A DNA stretch of 64,000 bases from Leptospirales bacterium (GTDB taxonomy: Bacteria; Spirochaetota; Leptospiria; Leptospirales; Leptospiraceae). Position 1 is the stretch's first letter; every line of letters begins with the position of its first letter. The stretch spans positions 1-64,000 of the forward strand of contig JAAFIR010000014.1 of NCBI GenBank assembly GCA_013297885.1, read 5' to 3'. The translations under genes and the position numbers were made by a program. Positions 27,844 to 36,079 of this stretch are shown here, one piece after another. The notes beneath the pieces are model-generated. The model searched no databases, was not told where the DNA came from, and saw only the letters and a program-made list of their open reading frames with translations.

Positions 27844-29045
27844 TTTCCTTTTCTTAACCTTGCAGTTTCTTTGGTTGGAAGTCCATAAATATTGATAAAT
27901 CCTTCTGCATCGTATTGGTTGTACAATTCTTCTTTTTCAAAAGTTGCCATTTCATGTGAATAAAGCGAAACCTGTGATTTGCGTCCAACAATTGTTGCAC
28001 TACCTTTGTAAAGTTTTACTCTCACAGTTCCTGTGACGTATCTTTGTGTTTCAGTGATATATGCTCTCATTGCTTTCATTTTATTTGAAAACCAATGTCC
28101 GTTGTAAATGAGTCTTGCAAATTCTCCACTCATATCATCTTTGTGGTGTTGAGTGTCTCGATCAAGTGTAATCGACTCTAAATCTCTATGAGCTAAATGT
28201 AATATAGTTCCACCTGGAGTTTCATATACTCCTCGAGATTTAATTCCCACTAAACGATTTTCTACAATATCAACTCTTCCAATTCCGTTTGCTCCACCGA
28301 GTTCGTTTAACTCTAACATGATTTCTAGTGGTGACATTTTTTTCTGATTGATAGCGACACAATTTCCTTCCACAAAATCTAATTCGATATAAGTGGGTTT
28401 GTCTGGTGCAGTTTCTGGAGATTTGGTTAATAAATACATTTCTTCACTTGGCTCTTTAAATGGATCTTCTAAAATTCCACCTTCAAATGAAAGATGAAGT
28501 AAATTTCTGTCCATCGAATATGGTTTTGCAGCTGTTACTGGAACAGGAATTCCTTTTGATTTTGCAAATTCAACTAAGTCAGATCTACCTTTGAAGTCCC
28601 AAGTTCTCCAAGGTGCGATGATTTTAAATTCTGGTGCAAGTGCTTTAAATCCAAGCTCAAACCGAACTTGGTCGTTGCCTTTACCAGTTGCTCCGTGCGA
28701 AAATGCATCTGCTTTTTCGAGAAGTCCAACATCTACCATTCCTTTAGCAATTAAAGGTCTAGCAAGTGAAGTTCCAAGCAAGTATCTCATTTCATAAACT
28801 GCAGTTCCTTGAATGGCTGGAAAAATAAAATCTCTTGCAAACTCTTCTCGAAGGTCTTTGATATAAACTTTTGATGCTCCTGTTTTTAAACCTTTTTCTT
28901 CAAGTCCATCTAATTCTTCTTTTTGTCCAACATCAGCACAAAACGCAACAACTTCAGAGTCATATTTTTCTTTGAGCCAAGCAAGAATTACAGAAGTATC
29001 CAAACCACCAGAATAAGCTAAAACAATTTTTTTGGGAGAAGACAT
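27840..29045 (-). CDS. argG: Argininosuccinate synthase
   Basis: ArgG joins citrulline and aspartate at the expense of ATP in arginine synthesis. The P-loop is [12 protein letters not shown] (residues 9-20). Other landmarks are [22 protein letters not shown] and [19 protein letters not shown]. At 401 residues it is complete. It heads the argG-coaD-ndk operon. It consumes the citrulline that carB ultimately supplies. Confidence 0.97.
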   Translation of the reverse strand: MSSPKKIVLAYSGGLDTSVILAWLKEKYDSEVVAFCADVGQKEELDGLEEKGLKTGASKVYIKDLREEFARDFIFPAIQGTAVYEMRYLLGTSLARPLIAKGMVDVGLLEKADAFSHGATGKGNDQVRFELGFKALAPEFKIIAPWRTWDFKGRSDLVEFAKSKGIPVPVTAAKPYSMDRNLLHLSFEGGILEDPFKEPSEEMYLLTKSPETAPDKPTYIELDFVEGNCVAINQKKMSPLEIMLELNELGGANGIGRVDIVENRLVGIKSRGVYETPGGTILHLAHRDLESITLDRDTQHHKDDMSGEFARLIYNGHWFSNKMKAMRAYITETQRYVTGTVRVKLYKGSATIVGRKSQVSLYSHEMATFEKEELYNQYDAEGFINIYGLPTKETARLRKGK

Positions 29046-29122
29046 ATACTTGGCAAATTACTAAGAAAGGGCTTAAAGGCAAGCTTTTTAGGAATTAGTC
29101 GAGAATGGTTAGTGAAAAGTTT

Positions 29123-29156
29123 GGGCGAATTTTTCTTTTCTGCTTCGCTGAAAAAA
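29123..29156 (-). repeat. Structured intergenic repeat, copy F (partial)
   Basis: Only box 3 (GGGCGAA on the plus strand) and a short hairpin (TTTTTC ... GAAAAA) remain. Boxes 1 and 2 are not recognisable. The rest of the argG upstream gap (29046-29298) shows nothing I can name. Confidence 0.5.
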
Positions 29157-29298
29157 TGTGGATATTTGAACATGAGTAAAGAATTGCTTCAGAAATGAAA
29201 ATGATGAATGAATAGTCAAATGAGTTAATACTCCATTCTGAATTTTAACTTTAGAATTACAAATTTAGAAACCTCCGATTAAAACATAGATCAGACTT

Positions 29299-29700
29299 TC
29301 AAGATTCATAATTTTTTCCAATCTTTACTAAAAAATAAATTGGATAAAGTAATAAATATAAATTTGGAATCCACCAACTAAGATCAAAATCTTTTGCAAT
29401 CACCCAATAAGAAATAGCTTGAAGCCCAGAACAAAAAGTCAGCACAAGAGAAATCAAAATTAAGAACTCGGAAAGTTTTTGTTTTTTGGAAAAATAAATT
29501 GAAGTTAGTCCAGTGAGTGAAATAAAAATATCTAATGGAAAAAAAGACCAATTCCAAATTACGACGAGGTCATTTTTATAATCTTTAAATAAATATTCTT
29601 CTGGGATCAATTTAAAATAAGTGATGAACCAATAAAATATAAAACTAAAATCAGTGATAAAAAAAAGTATTTTTAAAATTTTTTTATCTAAAGAATTCAT
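29299..29700 (-). CDS. YvaD/DUF5360-like membrane protein
   Basis: The 133-residue protein has four membrane segments (about 8-27, 45-66, 74-95, 102-125). The pattern NWSFFPLDIFISLTGLTSIY matches YvaD-type proteins (DUF5360), which have no known function. Its ATG overlaps the dcd stop by ATGA, so it is the last gene of the enoyl-CoA hydratase-dcd unit. Confidence 0.7.
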   Translation of the reverse strand: MNSLDKKILKILFFITDFSFIFYWFITYFKLIPEEYLFKDYKNDLVVIWNWSFFPLDIFISLTGLTSIYFSKKQKLSEFLILISLVLTFCSGLQAISYWVIAKDFDLSWWIPNLYLLLYPIYFLVKIGKNYES

Positions 29701-30221
29701 TTAGATTCAAAGTCTTTATATAGTAAAGATGGTTGGATTCCTGAATTCGCTTGGTATTTTCCTGATTTATATTCTGTAATTTCACCTTCTACTGTGTGAT
29801 AAAATATTTGACAGATCTGTACATTTGGATAAATCACAAGTGGATGAATTACTGAAATTTCTAATGTCCAAAATCCTTTGAACCCAACATCTCCAAATCC
29901 TGCTGTTACATGAACATACATTCCAAGTCGTCCAATTGAAGAGCGTCCCTCAAGCATTGGCACAAGATTAAATGTTTCAGTATATTCTAAAGTTCTCCCA
30001 AGATATAATTTTCCAGGTTCAAGAGTGTAACCCTTTTCTGGTATAATAATTTTTTCAGTTGGATTAGGTTTTTTCATATCGAGTGGCATGGAAGTGTACA
30101 CCATTAACTCGTCATGAAGCCTGAGATTGTATGAATTTGGATTTAATAAATTTTCATCATAAGGTTTGATATTAATATCTGTTCCTAATTTTTTTTTAAT
30201 TTCTTTTCCGGTTAAAATCAA
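29697..30221 (-). CDS. dcd: dCTP deaminase family protein
   Basis: Dcd enzymes deaminate dCTP (some also cleave to dUMP) to supply dTMP. The core is MLEGRSSIGRLGMYVHVTA followed by GFGDVGFKGFWTLEIS, the Dcd/dUTPase signature with the catalytic Glu in TLE. The C-terminal YQANSGIQPS loop covers the active site. At 174 residues it is near standard. Translation starts at TTG 30221, one base after the enoyl-CoA hydratase stop and behind an AGGAG within that gene's end. Mono- or bifunctional action cannot be decided here. Confidence 0.9.
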   Translation of the reverse strand: MILTGKEIKKKLGTDINIKPYDENLLNPNSYNLRLHDELMVYTSMPLDMKKPNPTEKIIIPEKGYTLEPGKLYLGRTLEYTETFNLVPMLEGRSSIGRLGMYVHVTAGFGDVGFKGFWTLEISVIHPLVIYPNVQICQIFYHTVEGEITEYKSGKYQANSGIQPSLLYKDFESK

Positions 30222-30222
30222 T

Positions 30223-30996
30223 TTATTCTCCTATGAAGTTTGGTTTTCTTTTTTCAGAAAATGCTTTTAATGCTTCCAATCTATCTTTAGTTTCTAAAGT
30301 TTTTAAATAACATTCTCTTTCAATTGAAATCCCTTTTACAAGTTCAGTTTTTAATCCATTTTGAATTGCTTCTTTTGCTAATTTTACTGCAATTGGACCT
30401 GAAGATAAAATTTCATCTGAGATTTTATTTATTTCAGTTTCAAAATTTTCTTTAGAAAAAATATCATTTACAATTCCAAATTCTTTTGGTTTGTTTGCAC
30501 TAATTCTTCTTCCAGTAAAAATTAATTCTTTTGATTTGGATTCTCCGATTAATCTTGAAAGCCTCTGAGTTCCACCAGCCCCGGGAATAATTCCAAGTTT
30601 GGTTTCAGTTAAACCAATTTCAGAACCTTCTTTTAAGTATCTTAAATCAGTACAAAGTGCAACTTCTAATCCACCCCCAAAAGCAGATCCATTCATTTCT
30701 GCGATCGTTGGAATTTCTAAACTTTCTATTAAATAACAAGTTTCTTGGAATAAATCTAAAAATTGAATTACTTCAATTCGACTCATCAATAATCTTTCTT
30801 TTAAATCAGCTCCAGCAGAAAAAACTTTTTCGCCACTTCCTTTTATGATTAATAAATTGATTTTTGGATTTTGTTTTATTAATTTTAAATTTTGATAAAA
30901 TTCATTTAACAGTAATTTCCCGATGGAATTACTTTTTTCAGGACGATTGAGGATGATTTTTGCTAAATTATTTTCTATTTCTAAAATACATTCCAT
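30223..30996 (-). CDS. Enoyl-CoA hydratase/isomerase family protein
   Basis: This crotonase-fold enzyme of 257 residues carries the first oxyanion-hole segment FSAGADLKER and the second in NGSAFGGGLEVALCTDLRY. Both catalytic glutamates of hydratases are in place (GGLEVA and GLTETKLGIIPGAGGTQ). It should hydrate enoyl-CoA esters in fatty or branched-chain acid breakdown; the exact substrate is unclear. EtfAB in the same window fits such a pathway. It is the first gene of a unit with dcd and the YvaD-like gene. Confidence 0.9.
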   Translation of the reverse strand: MECILEIENNLAKIILNRPEKSNSIGKLLLNEFYQNLKLIKQNPKINLLIIKGSGEKVFSAGADLKERLLMSRIEVIQFLDLFQETCYLIESLEIPTIAEMNGSAFGGGLEVALCTDLRYLKEGSEIGLTETKLGIIPGAGGTQRLSRLIGESKSKELIFTGRRISANKPKEFGIVNDIFSKENFETEINKISDEILSSGPIAVKLAKEAIQNGLKTELVKGISIERECYLKTLETKDRLEALKAFSEKRKPNFIGE

Positions 30997-31041
30997 TATT
31001 TCAGTTCTATTTTTAAGTTTATTTCAGTCAAATAATTTAGA

Positions 31042-31407
31042 ATGAATTTCGAATCAGAATATTTAAGTATAAATTTAGAATCTGATTTTATTCTTTTAAC
31101 TTGGAAAAGAAGTCCAAAAGAAGAAGAATTAAAATTTGGTTTAGAAAAAGGACTTCAAATTGTTTCTGAAAATAAAATTAAAAAATGGCTAGCCAACACA
31201 AAATTAATTGGCGAAATTCCTCCCTTACAAAACGATTGGATCAATTTTGATTGGTTTCCAAGATGCCTTATTCATATTGAAAAGATGGCTGTAATCATTC
31301 CAAGTTCAGCATTAGCATTAATGTCAGTAAATCAAATCATGAGAAGAGTGGGAAAATTAGAAAATAAATATTTTGATTCAGTTGAAAAAGCAAAACTGTG
31401 GTTATAG
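31042..31407 (+). CDS. Hypothetical STAS/SpoIIAA-like protein
   Basis: The 121-residue protein is soluble. Its beta-alpha pattern (SINLESDFILLTWKRSP, KKWLANTKLIGEIPPL, HIEKMAVIIPSSALALMSV) resembles the small STAS/SpoIIAA-like proteins seen in Bacteroidetes and spirochaetes. No catalytic residues stand out. It is divergent from the enoyl-CoA hydratase gene and its stop directly abuts the convergent zinc-ribbon gene. Confidence 0.6.
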   Translation: MNFESEYLSINLESDFILLTWKRSPKEEELKFGLEKGLQIVSENKIKKWLANTKLIGEIPPLQNDWINFDWFPRCLIHIEKMAVIIPSSALALMSVNQIMRRVGKLENKYFDSVEKAKLWL

Positions 31408-31719
31408 TTTAGCACCACAGTTTTCGCAAAATTTTACATTTATGTTTTTTAATTCATAACCACATGACTTACAAGAATGAATATCAACTTTTAAGGCTTC
31501 TAATTTTTCAGTAATTGGAATACTTAAATTTTCAAATTCTTCAAAATTAATTTTTCCAGTGTCAAGTTCAGCTTTTAAATCTCTTAGATTATCCAATAAA
31601 ATTTTTCTTTCGTTATTATCAGGAATTAGTGATTTAGAAAAAATAAAATGATTTAAAAAAAAAGGAGAAACTAAAATTAAAATAAAAACTAATGAATAAA
31701 AAACTAAAAGTAAATCCAT
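31402..31719 (-). CDS. CcmI-like membrane protein with zinc ribbon
   Basis: One N-terminal membrane segment (about residues 4-27) precedes a helical segment (LLDNLRDLKAELDTGKINFE) that matches the CcmI pattern of a short coiled region after the membrane anchor. The C-terminus is a CxxC...CxxC zinc ribbon (CKSCGYELKN, then FCENCGAKL). Its start shares one base with the stop of the CcmH-like gene. Context and pattern suggest a role in apocytochrome handling; this is inference. Confidence 0.7.
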   Translation of the reverse strand: MDLLLVFYSLVFILILVSPFFLNHFIFSKSLIPDNNERKILLDNLRDLKAELDTGKINFEEFENLSIPITEKLEALKVDIHSCKSCGYELKNINVKFCENCGAKL

Positions 31720-32243
31720 TATCTTTCCAACTCATCCATAAATTTTTTTAAATTGGTATTATTTTTCAGCGTAGGTATATTTTTTTTTGAAGAAGAATTT
31801 TTCTTAAAATAAAAATAAATTAAAAATGCTCCAAGAATTGCTGAAACAATCAAAGTCAAATTTATTATAATGGAATTTGGTTCTGCTAGAATTTTTTCAC
31901 CAAAACCATAAATCACTCCATTTGCGATTGTGGTATTTGTTTCAATTAATTTTTTTAAAATTGGATCCTCATTTGCTTTATTGCCATAGCCTTTTTCTAA
32001 ACCCAAAATAATTTGTTCAGCACTATCCCCAAATCTAATTCTACTTTCTATAAATTGTTTTAGTAAAGCTGAAGGTGCACAATTATTAAACGAACAACTT
32101 TTGATTGGAAGAGAAGGCAAACAAATACAACGAATTTTTGAAGTAACTTCATGAAAAATTTCAATTTGTTTTTTATCTGTTAAATTTGTATCTACGGATT
32201 CAGAAAAAATAACTAGTGAAATAAAAAATAAAATGTATTTCAT
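31719..32243 (-). CDS. CcmH-like cytochrome c maturation protein, atypical cysteines
   Basis: CcmH reduces or holds the haem-binding cysteines of apocytochrome c. This 174-residue protein has a signal peptide, a CcmH-like helix bundle (LLKQFIESRIRFGDSAEQII, then GLEKGYG) and a C-terminal membrane anchor (IINLTLIVSAILGAFLIYFY). In place of the usual LRCxxC it reads IRCICLPSLPIKSCSFNNC, with four cysteines and no CxxC. It overlaps the EVE gene upstream by 4 bases. ccmE and ccmF lie 3.5 kb away, divergently. Confidence 0.75.
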   Translation of the reverse strand: MKYILFFISLVIFSESVDTNLTDKKQIEIFHEVTSKIRCICLPSLPIKSCSFNNCAPSALLKQFIESRIRFGDSAEQIILGLEKGYGNKANEDPILKKLIETNTTIANGVIYGFGEKILAEPNSIIINLTLIVSAILGAFLIYFYFKKNSSSKKNIPTLKNNTNLKKFMDELER

Positions 32244-32707
32244 TTTTTAGAACCAAGTTTTAAAATAAAATCATATTCTGATTTAGTAATTGGAAAAACA
32301 GAAAGTCTATTTCCTTTTTGAACGAGTCTCATATTAGCTAGTTCTTTATAAGATTTAATTTCTTCAAGAGTAATTATTTTTTGAAATTTGGATTCAAATT
32401 GAATATCCACCATGTACCACTGAGGTTTATCTAGTTTTGATTTTTCATCATAATATTCACTTTTTTTATCAAATGCAAAATGGTCAATATAGCCTTCTTT
32501 TATAATTTTAGCAGTTCCCACAACTCCTGTTGGAATTGCAGAACTATAATAAAATAAAACTTTGTCATTTAGTTTTGCAGTATCTCTCAAAAAATTTCTG
32601 GCTTGGTAATTTCTAATCCCCTCCCAAGTAGAAGTTTCATTTTTACAATTTTTTAAATCATCTATTGAAAACACTTCAGGTTCAGATTTAAACAACCAAT
32701 AGTTCAT
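32240..32707 (-). CDS. EVE-domain protein
   Basis: The 155-residue protein is a plain EVE domain, the PUA-like fold that reads modified bases. Signature segments are MNYWLFKSEPEVFSIDDL, WEGIRNYQARNFLRD, DKVLFYYSSAIPTGVVG and the C-terminal KGNRLSVFPIT. Stand-alone EVE proteins are widespread and their targets are mostly unknown. It overlaps both neighbours by 4 bases, within an operon of hybrid kinase, EVE, CcmH-like and CcmI-like genes. Confidence 0.93.
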   Translation of the reverse strand: MNYWLFKSEPEVFSIDDLKNCKNETSTWEGIRNYQARNFLRDTAKLNDKVLFYYSSAIPTGVVGTAKIIKEGYIDHFAFDKKSEYYDEKSKLDKPQWYMVDIQFESKFQKIITLEEIKSYKELANMRLVQKGNRLSVFPITKSEYDFILKLGSKK

Positions 32708-35589
32708 GAATTTTCCTTTTTTTGGAATAACAATTTTTCTAAAGTTTCAAATATTTCAATTTGTTTAAAAGGCTTTGTTATATAAGCATCCATTCCAACT
32801 CTCACTGAATTATCAATTTCATCTTTATAAACATTTGCAGAAACTGCAATAATCGGAATTTGTTTTTTATGTTTAAGTGAACGAATTATTTCTGTAGCTT
32901 TATACCCGTCTAAAATTGGCATTTGAATATCCATTAGAATTGCATCATATTGATTATCTCTGAAGTATTCGACTGCTTCTTCTCCATTATTTACAATGGT
33001 CACTTCTGCATTCATTTTGCTTAAAACTTTTTTGATCAATAATTGATTTGTTTCGTTGTCTTCAGCTACTAATAAGTTTAACTTTTTTTCAAAAAATAAA
33101 TTCTTTTTTGCTTCAGTCGTTTTTAGAATTTGATTTTTATTTATAATTCTCATTGGGAGTATAAAATAAAAATCTGAACCAACAATTTCAAAACCAGTAA
33201 ATTCATTTGAAGGACTTTGAATTTTAATTTCACCACTCATCATAGAAACTAAATATTTACTTATAGTCAAACCAAGTCCTGTTCCACCGTATTTTCGAGT
33301 CATTGAATCATCTTCTTGAGTAAAACTTTCAAATATTAATTTTTGATTTTCCTCTAAAATTCCAATTCCTGAATCAGAAACTTTAAATTCAATATTTGCT
33401 ATATTATTTTCATAATTAAGAAGTTGTACTTTAAGTTTAATTTTTCCTCTATTTGTAAATTTAATAGAATTACCAATTAAGTTGATTATAACTTGTCTGA
33501 TACGATGTGAATCTTCAAAAAAATGAATAGGTAAATTTTCATCAAACTCAAGCAATAATGTATTTCCTTTTTCATTTGCTCTGATTTGGTAAGGTATAAT
33601 TATTGAATCAACTAATTCTTTTAAATTAAATTCAATTGGAGAAAAAGCTAATTTTCCTTCTTCTATTTTACTTATATCCAAAATATCATTTAATAACTTT
33701 AACAAATTATCTCCAGAATTTTGAATTAACTCAAGATATAATTTTCTTTCAGGATTATTTTCTTTAATTAAAAGCTCTTCAGTAAAACCTAAAATTGCAT
33801 TAAGAGGAGTTCTAATTTCATGGCTCATATTTGCTAAAAATTGGCTTTTATATTTAGAAGCAACCTCAGCTTTTTCTTTTTGAATAATCAACTCTCTTTC
33901 TATTCTTTTTCTTTCAGTAATTATTCTTTGAGTTGAGATCCAATGTGTAAACCTACCTTTCTCATCAGCAATTGGAACAATGTCAAATTCTACCCAAAAC
34001 TCATTTCCCCATTTATCATAATTAATTAATTCTGCATGAACTGGTTTCCACTCTTTTAAAGCTTTTTTTACATTGGCTAGAATTTCTTTATCCGTTTTTA
34101 GTCCTTGTAAAATTCTAGGAGTTTTTCCATAAACTTCATCAAGAGTATAACCAGTTTGTTTGGTAAACGATTGGTTTACAAATACTAATTTTGGTCCATC
34201 ACCTTCAATAGGTTCAGCTTCTGTGATCAATATTGAATCTTGTGCATTTAAAACAACTGAAGTGAGAAGCCTAAGTCTTTGTTCGGAAATTCTTTCAGTT
34301 GTTATATCTTTAGCAAAAATACTTAAACCAATTACTTCTCCATTTGCATCTAAATTAATAATTTTATCGGAAGAAATACATGAAATTTCATCAATGTACT
34401 CAATTTGGTTAAATATGGAAACTTTATTCTTGATAACATTTTCAACATCTTCTTGAAATATAAATCCAACTTGGTAATTCATAACTTCAGAAACTTTTTT
34501 TCCTATCATTTCTGAAATTGGCATTTTGATGTGATTAAATTCTAATGCAAATTTATTAGCATTTAAAATTCTTCCATCTTTATCAAAAAACCAAATTATT
34601 TGTTTTGCAGATTGAAAAATTGTATCAAAATCTTGAATATATTTCTTTAGTATGCTCTCAATTTTTTTGAAAGAAGTAGTGTCTATTCCTGAGACTAAAA
34701 TTCTTTTTGGAATATTATAATTATCTAATATAGGTGTAAAACTAATTTTTAATGAATTATTTTGAGCCATAAAATTTTCTAAAACTTGGGAAGACTCATT
34801 TCCACTAACAGCTGAATCAAAATTTATTTTAAGTTCTCTGGAAAAAACATAATCGATTTGATTAAAAAAATTTTTTCCTAAAAATAGTTTCTCTTTTAAA
34901 ATTGGCTTAAATATAGAGTAAGCATTTGGATTTAAGTTGAGTATTATCCCATTTAAATCTAAAACTACAATTCCATTTTCGATTCCATCAACGATTGAAT
35001 TTAAATTAGAATTAAAAGAATCTAATTTTTCTTCGGCTCTTGATCTTAAAAATTCATTTAAAATAAAATAAAAAGTGATACAAAATATAAAACCAACTAA
35101 ATTTTTGTTTCCAAGTTCTTCTTGAACTTCGTGTGGGATTTGAAAATCAGTTTGAATATTAAACTCTGAAAATTGAATAATCAAAAAGAAAAAAGTTGCT
35201 ACTAGTAATGCTAAATATTTATAAACTTTTTCTTTATTTGTAAAAAGCAAAAAAGCTAATCCAATAAAATTAACAAAATAAATTTGGGTGTTAGAATACT
35301 TACCAAAAATAAGTGAAGAAAAAAATAAACTTAATATATTTGAAAAAATATAACAAAATTTTGCAAAAAAATATTTCCTTTTATAGTTTAATAAAAAAGC
35401 GATAAAATGAAACACCAAAGAAAAGTATTTAGAGTAAACTGCTAAGGGGTGATTTGAATAATAATTATCATAAGTAATTGCAATCACGAATAAAACAGAA
35501 ACAAGAATTAGATAATTTAATATTTCAAAATAAGGAGTCTCTTCTCTTCTAAAATATTTAAGATAAATTTTTTTTAACTTATTAAACAC
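32704..35589 (-). CDS. Multi-PAS membrane hybrid histidine kinase
   Basis: Six to seven hydrophobic segments (about residues 20-185) are followed by three PAS domains (about 195-310, 315-430, 440-560; the last has GKTPRILQGLKTD as in LOV-like PAS). HisKA contains MSHEIRTPLNAILG (His 590), the ATPase domain ends with GTGLGL, and the receiver carries ILMDIQMPILDG (Asp 887). The PAS near 470-500 reads TEAEPIEGDGPKLVFVNQSF; the cysteine of true LOV domains (GRNCRFLQG) is replaced by TPRILQG, so blue-light photochemistry is not expected. It heads an operon with the EVE and CCM genes. Confidence 0.9.
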   Translation of the reverse strand: MFNKLKKIYLKYFRREETPYFEILNYLILVSVLFVIAITYDNYYSNHPLAVYSKYFSLVFHFIAFLLNYKRKYFFAKFCYIFSNILSLFFSSLIFGKYSNTQIYFVNFIGLAFLLFTNKEKVYKYLALLVATFFFLIIQFSEFNIQTDFQIPHEVQEELGNKNLVGFIFCITFYFILNEFLRSRAEEKLDSFNSNLNSIVDGIENGIVVLDLNGIILNLNPNAYSIFKPILKEKLFLGKNFFNQIDYVFSRELKINFDSAVSGNESSQVLENFMAQNNSLKISFTPILDNYNIPKRILVSGIDTTSFKKIESILKKYIQDFDTIFQSAKQIIWFFDKDGRILNANKFALEFNHIKMPISEMIGKKVSEVMNYQVGFIFQEDVENVIKNKVSIFNQIEYIDEISCISSDKIINLDANGEVIGLSIFAKDITTERISEQRLRLLTSVVLNAQDSILITEAEPIEGDGPKLVFVNQSFTKQTGYTLDEVYGKTPRILQGLKTDKEILANVKKALKEWKPVHAELINYDKWGNEFWVEFDIVPIADEKGRFTHWISTQRIITERKRIERELIIQKEKAEVASKYKSQFLANMSHEIRTPLNAILGFTEELLIKENNPERKLYLELIQNSGDNLLKLLNDILDISKIEEGKLAFSPIEFNLKELVDSIIIPYQIRANEKGNTLLLEFDENLPIHFFEDSHRIRQVIINLIGNSIKFTNRGKIKLKVQLLNYENNIANIEFKVSDSGIGILEENQKLIFESFTQEDDSMTRKYGGTGLGLTISKYLVSMMSGEIKIQSPSNEFTGFEIVGSDFYFILPMRIINKNQILKTTEAKKNLFFEKKLNLLVAEDNETNQLLIKKVLSKMNAEVTIVNNGEEAVEYFRDNQYDAILMDIQMPILDGYKATEIIRSLKHKKQIPIIAVSANVYKDEIDNSVRVGMDAYITKPFKQIEIFETLEKLLFQKKENS

Positions 35590-35689
35590 TTCTATTTCTC
35601 TAAAGTTAGACTCTTAAATTATTCTAGATTCTCAAGTACATTATTTTTTTTGATTTTCATTTTACAATGTAATAAAAGTCTAATAATTG

Positions 35690-36079
35690 ATGAAGATAAA
35701 ATTTATAGTTTTAGTAGTCTTAATATCAAGTTCCTTAATTTCAATTGCATTTTTTTCTTCCAAAGAAACTTCTTTTTTACTTCTAGATGCAAGTGAACTT
35801 TCAGATAAATTAGAGAATTACAAAGATGAAAACCTCAGAGTCAGAGGACTTGTTAAAATTGGATCTGTGGAAAGAGAAGGCAGAGAAGCAAAATTTAAAT
35901 TGGAATTAAACGATAAAACAATTCTGGTTCATTATAACGGTAGAGAACTTCTTCCAGACGCATTTAAAGAAGGAGTCAGAGTTCGTGTGGACGGTAAACT
36001 CAAAAATGGAGTTTTGGTTTCAGATCATGTAGAAGCAAAATGTGCATCCAAATATGAGGCAGAATACAAAAATGAATGA
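35690..36079 (+). CDS. ccmE: CcmE haem chaperone, CXXXY type
   Basis: CcmE carries haem from CcmC to CcmF. The 129-residue protein has one N-terminal anchor and the OB-fold core (NLRVRGLVKIGSVEREGREA, then ILVHYNGRELLPDAFKEGVR). Classical CcmE binds haem through His in HxxxY. Here the motif is CASKY (Cys 118, Tyr 122), the CXXXY form known from archaea and Desulfovibrio. ATG 35690 is preferred to the adjacent TTG 35687. ccmF overlaps it by 8 bases. Confidence 0.92.
   Translation: MKIKFIVLVVLISSSLISIAFFSSKETSFLLLDASELSDKLENYKDENLRVRGLVKIGSVEREGREAKFKLELNDKTILVHYNGRELLPDAFKEGVRVRVDGKLKNGVLVSDHVEAKCASKYEAEYKNE

Noticed and set aside
32704-35589. A LOV blue-light sensor in the third PAS domain
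   Set aside because: The segment resembles LOV (TPRILQG), but the flavin-reactive Cys of NCRFLQ is missing.
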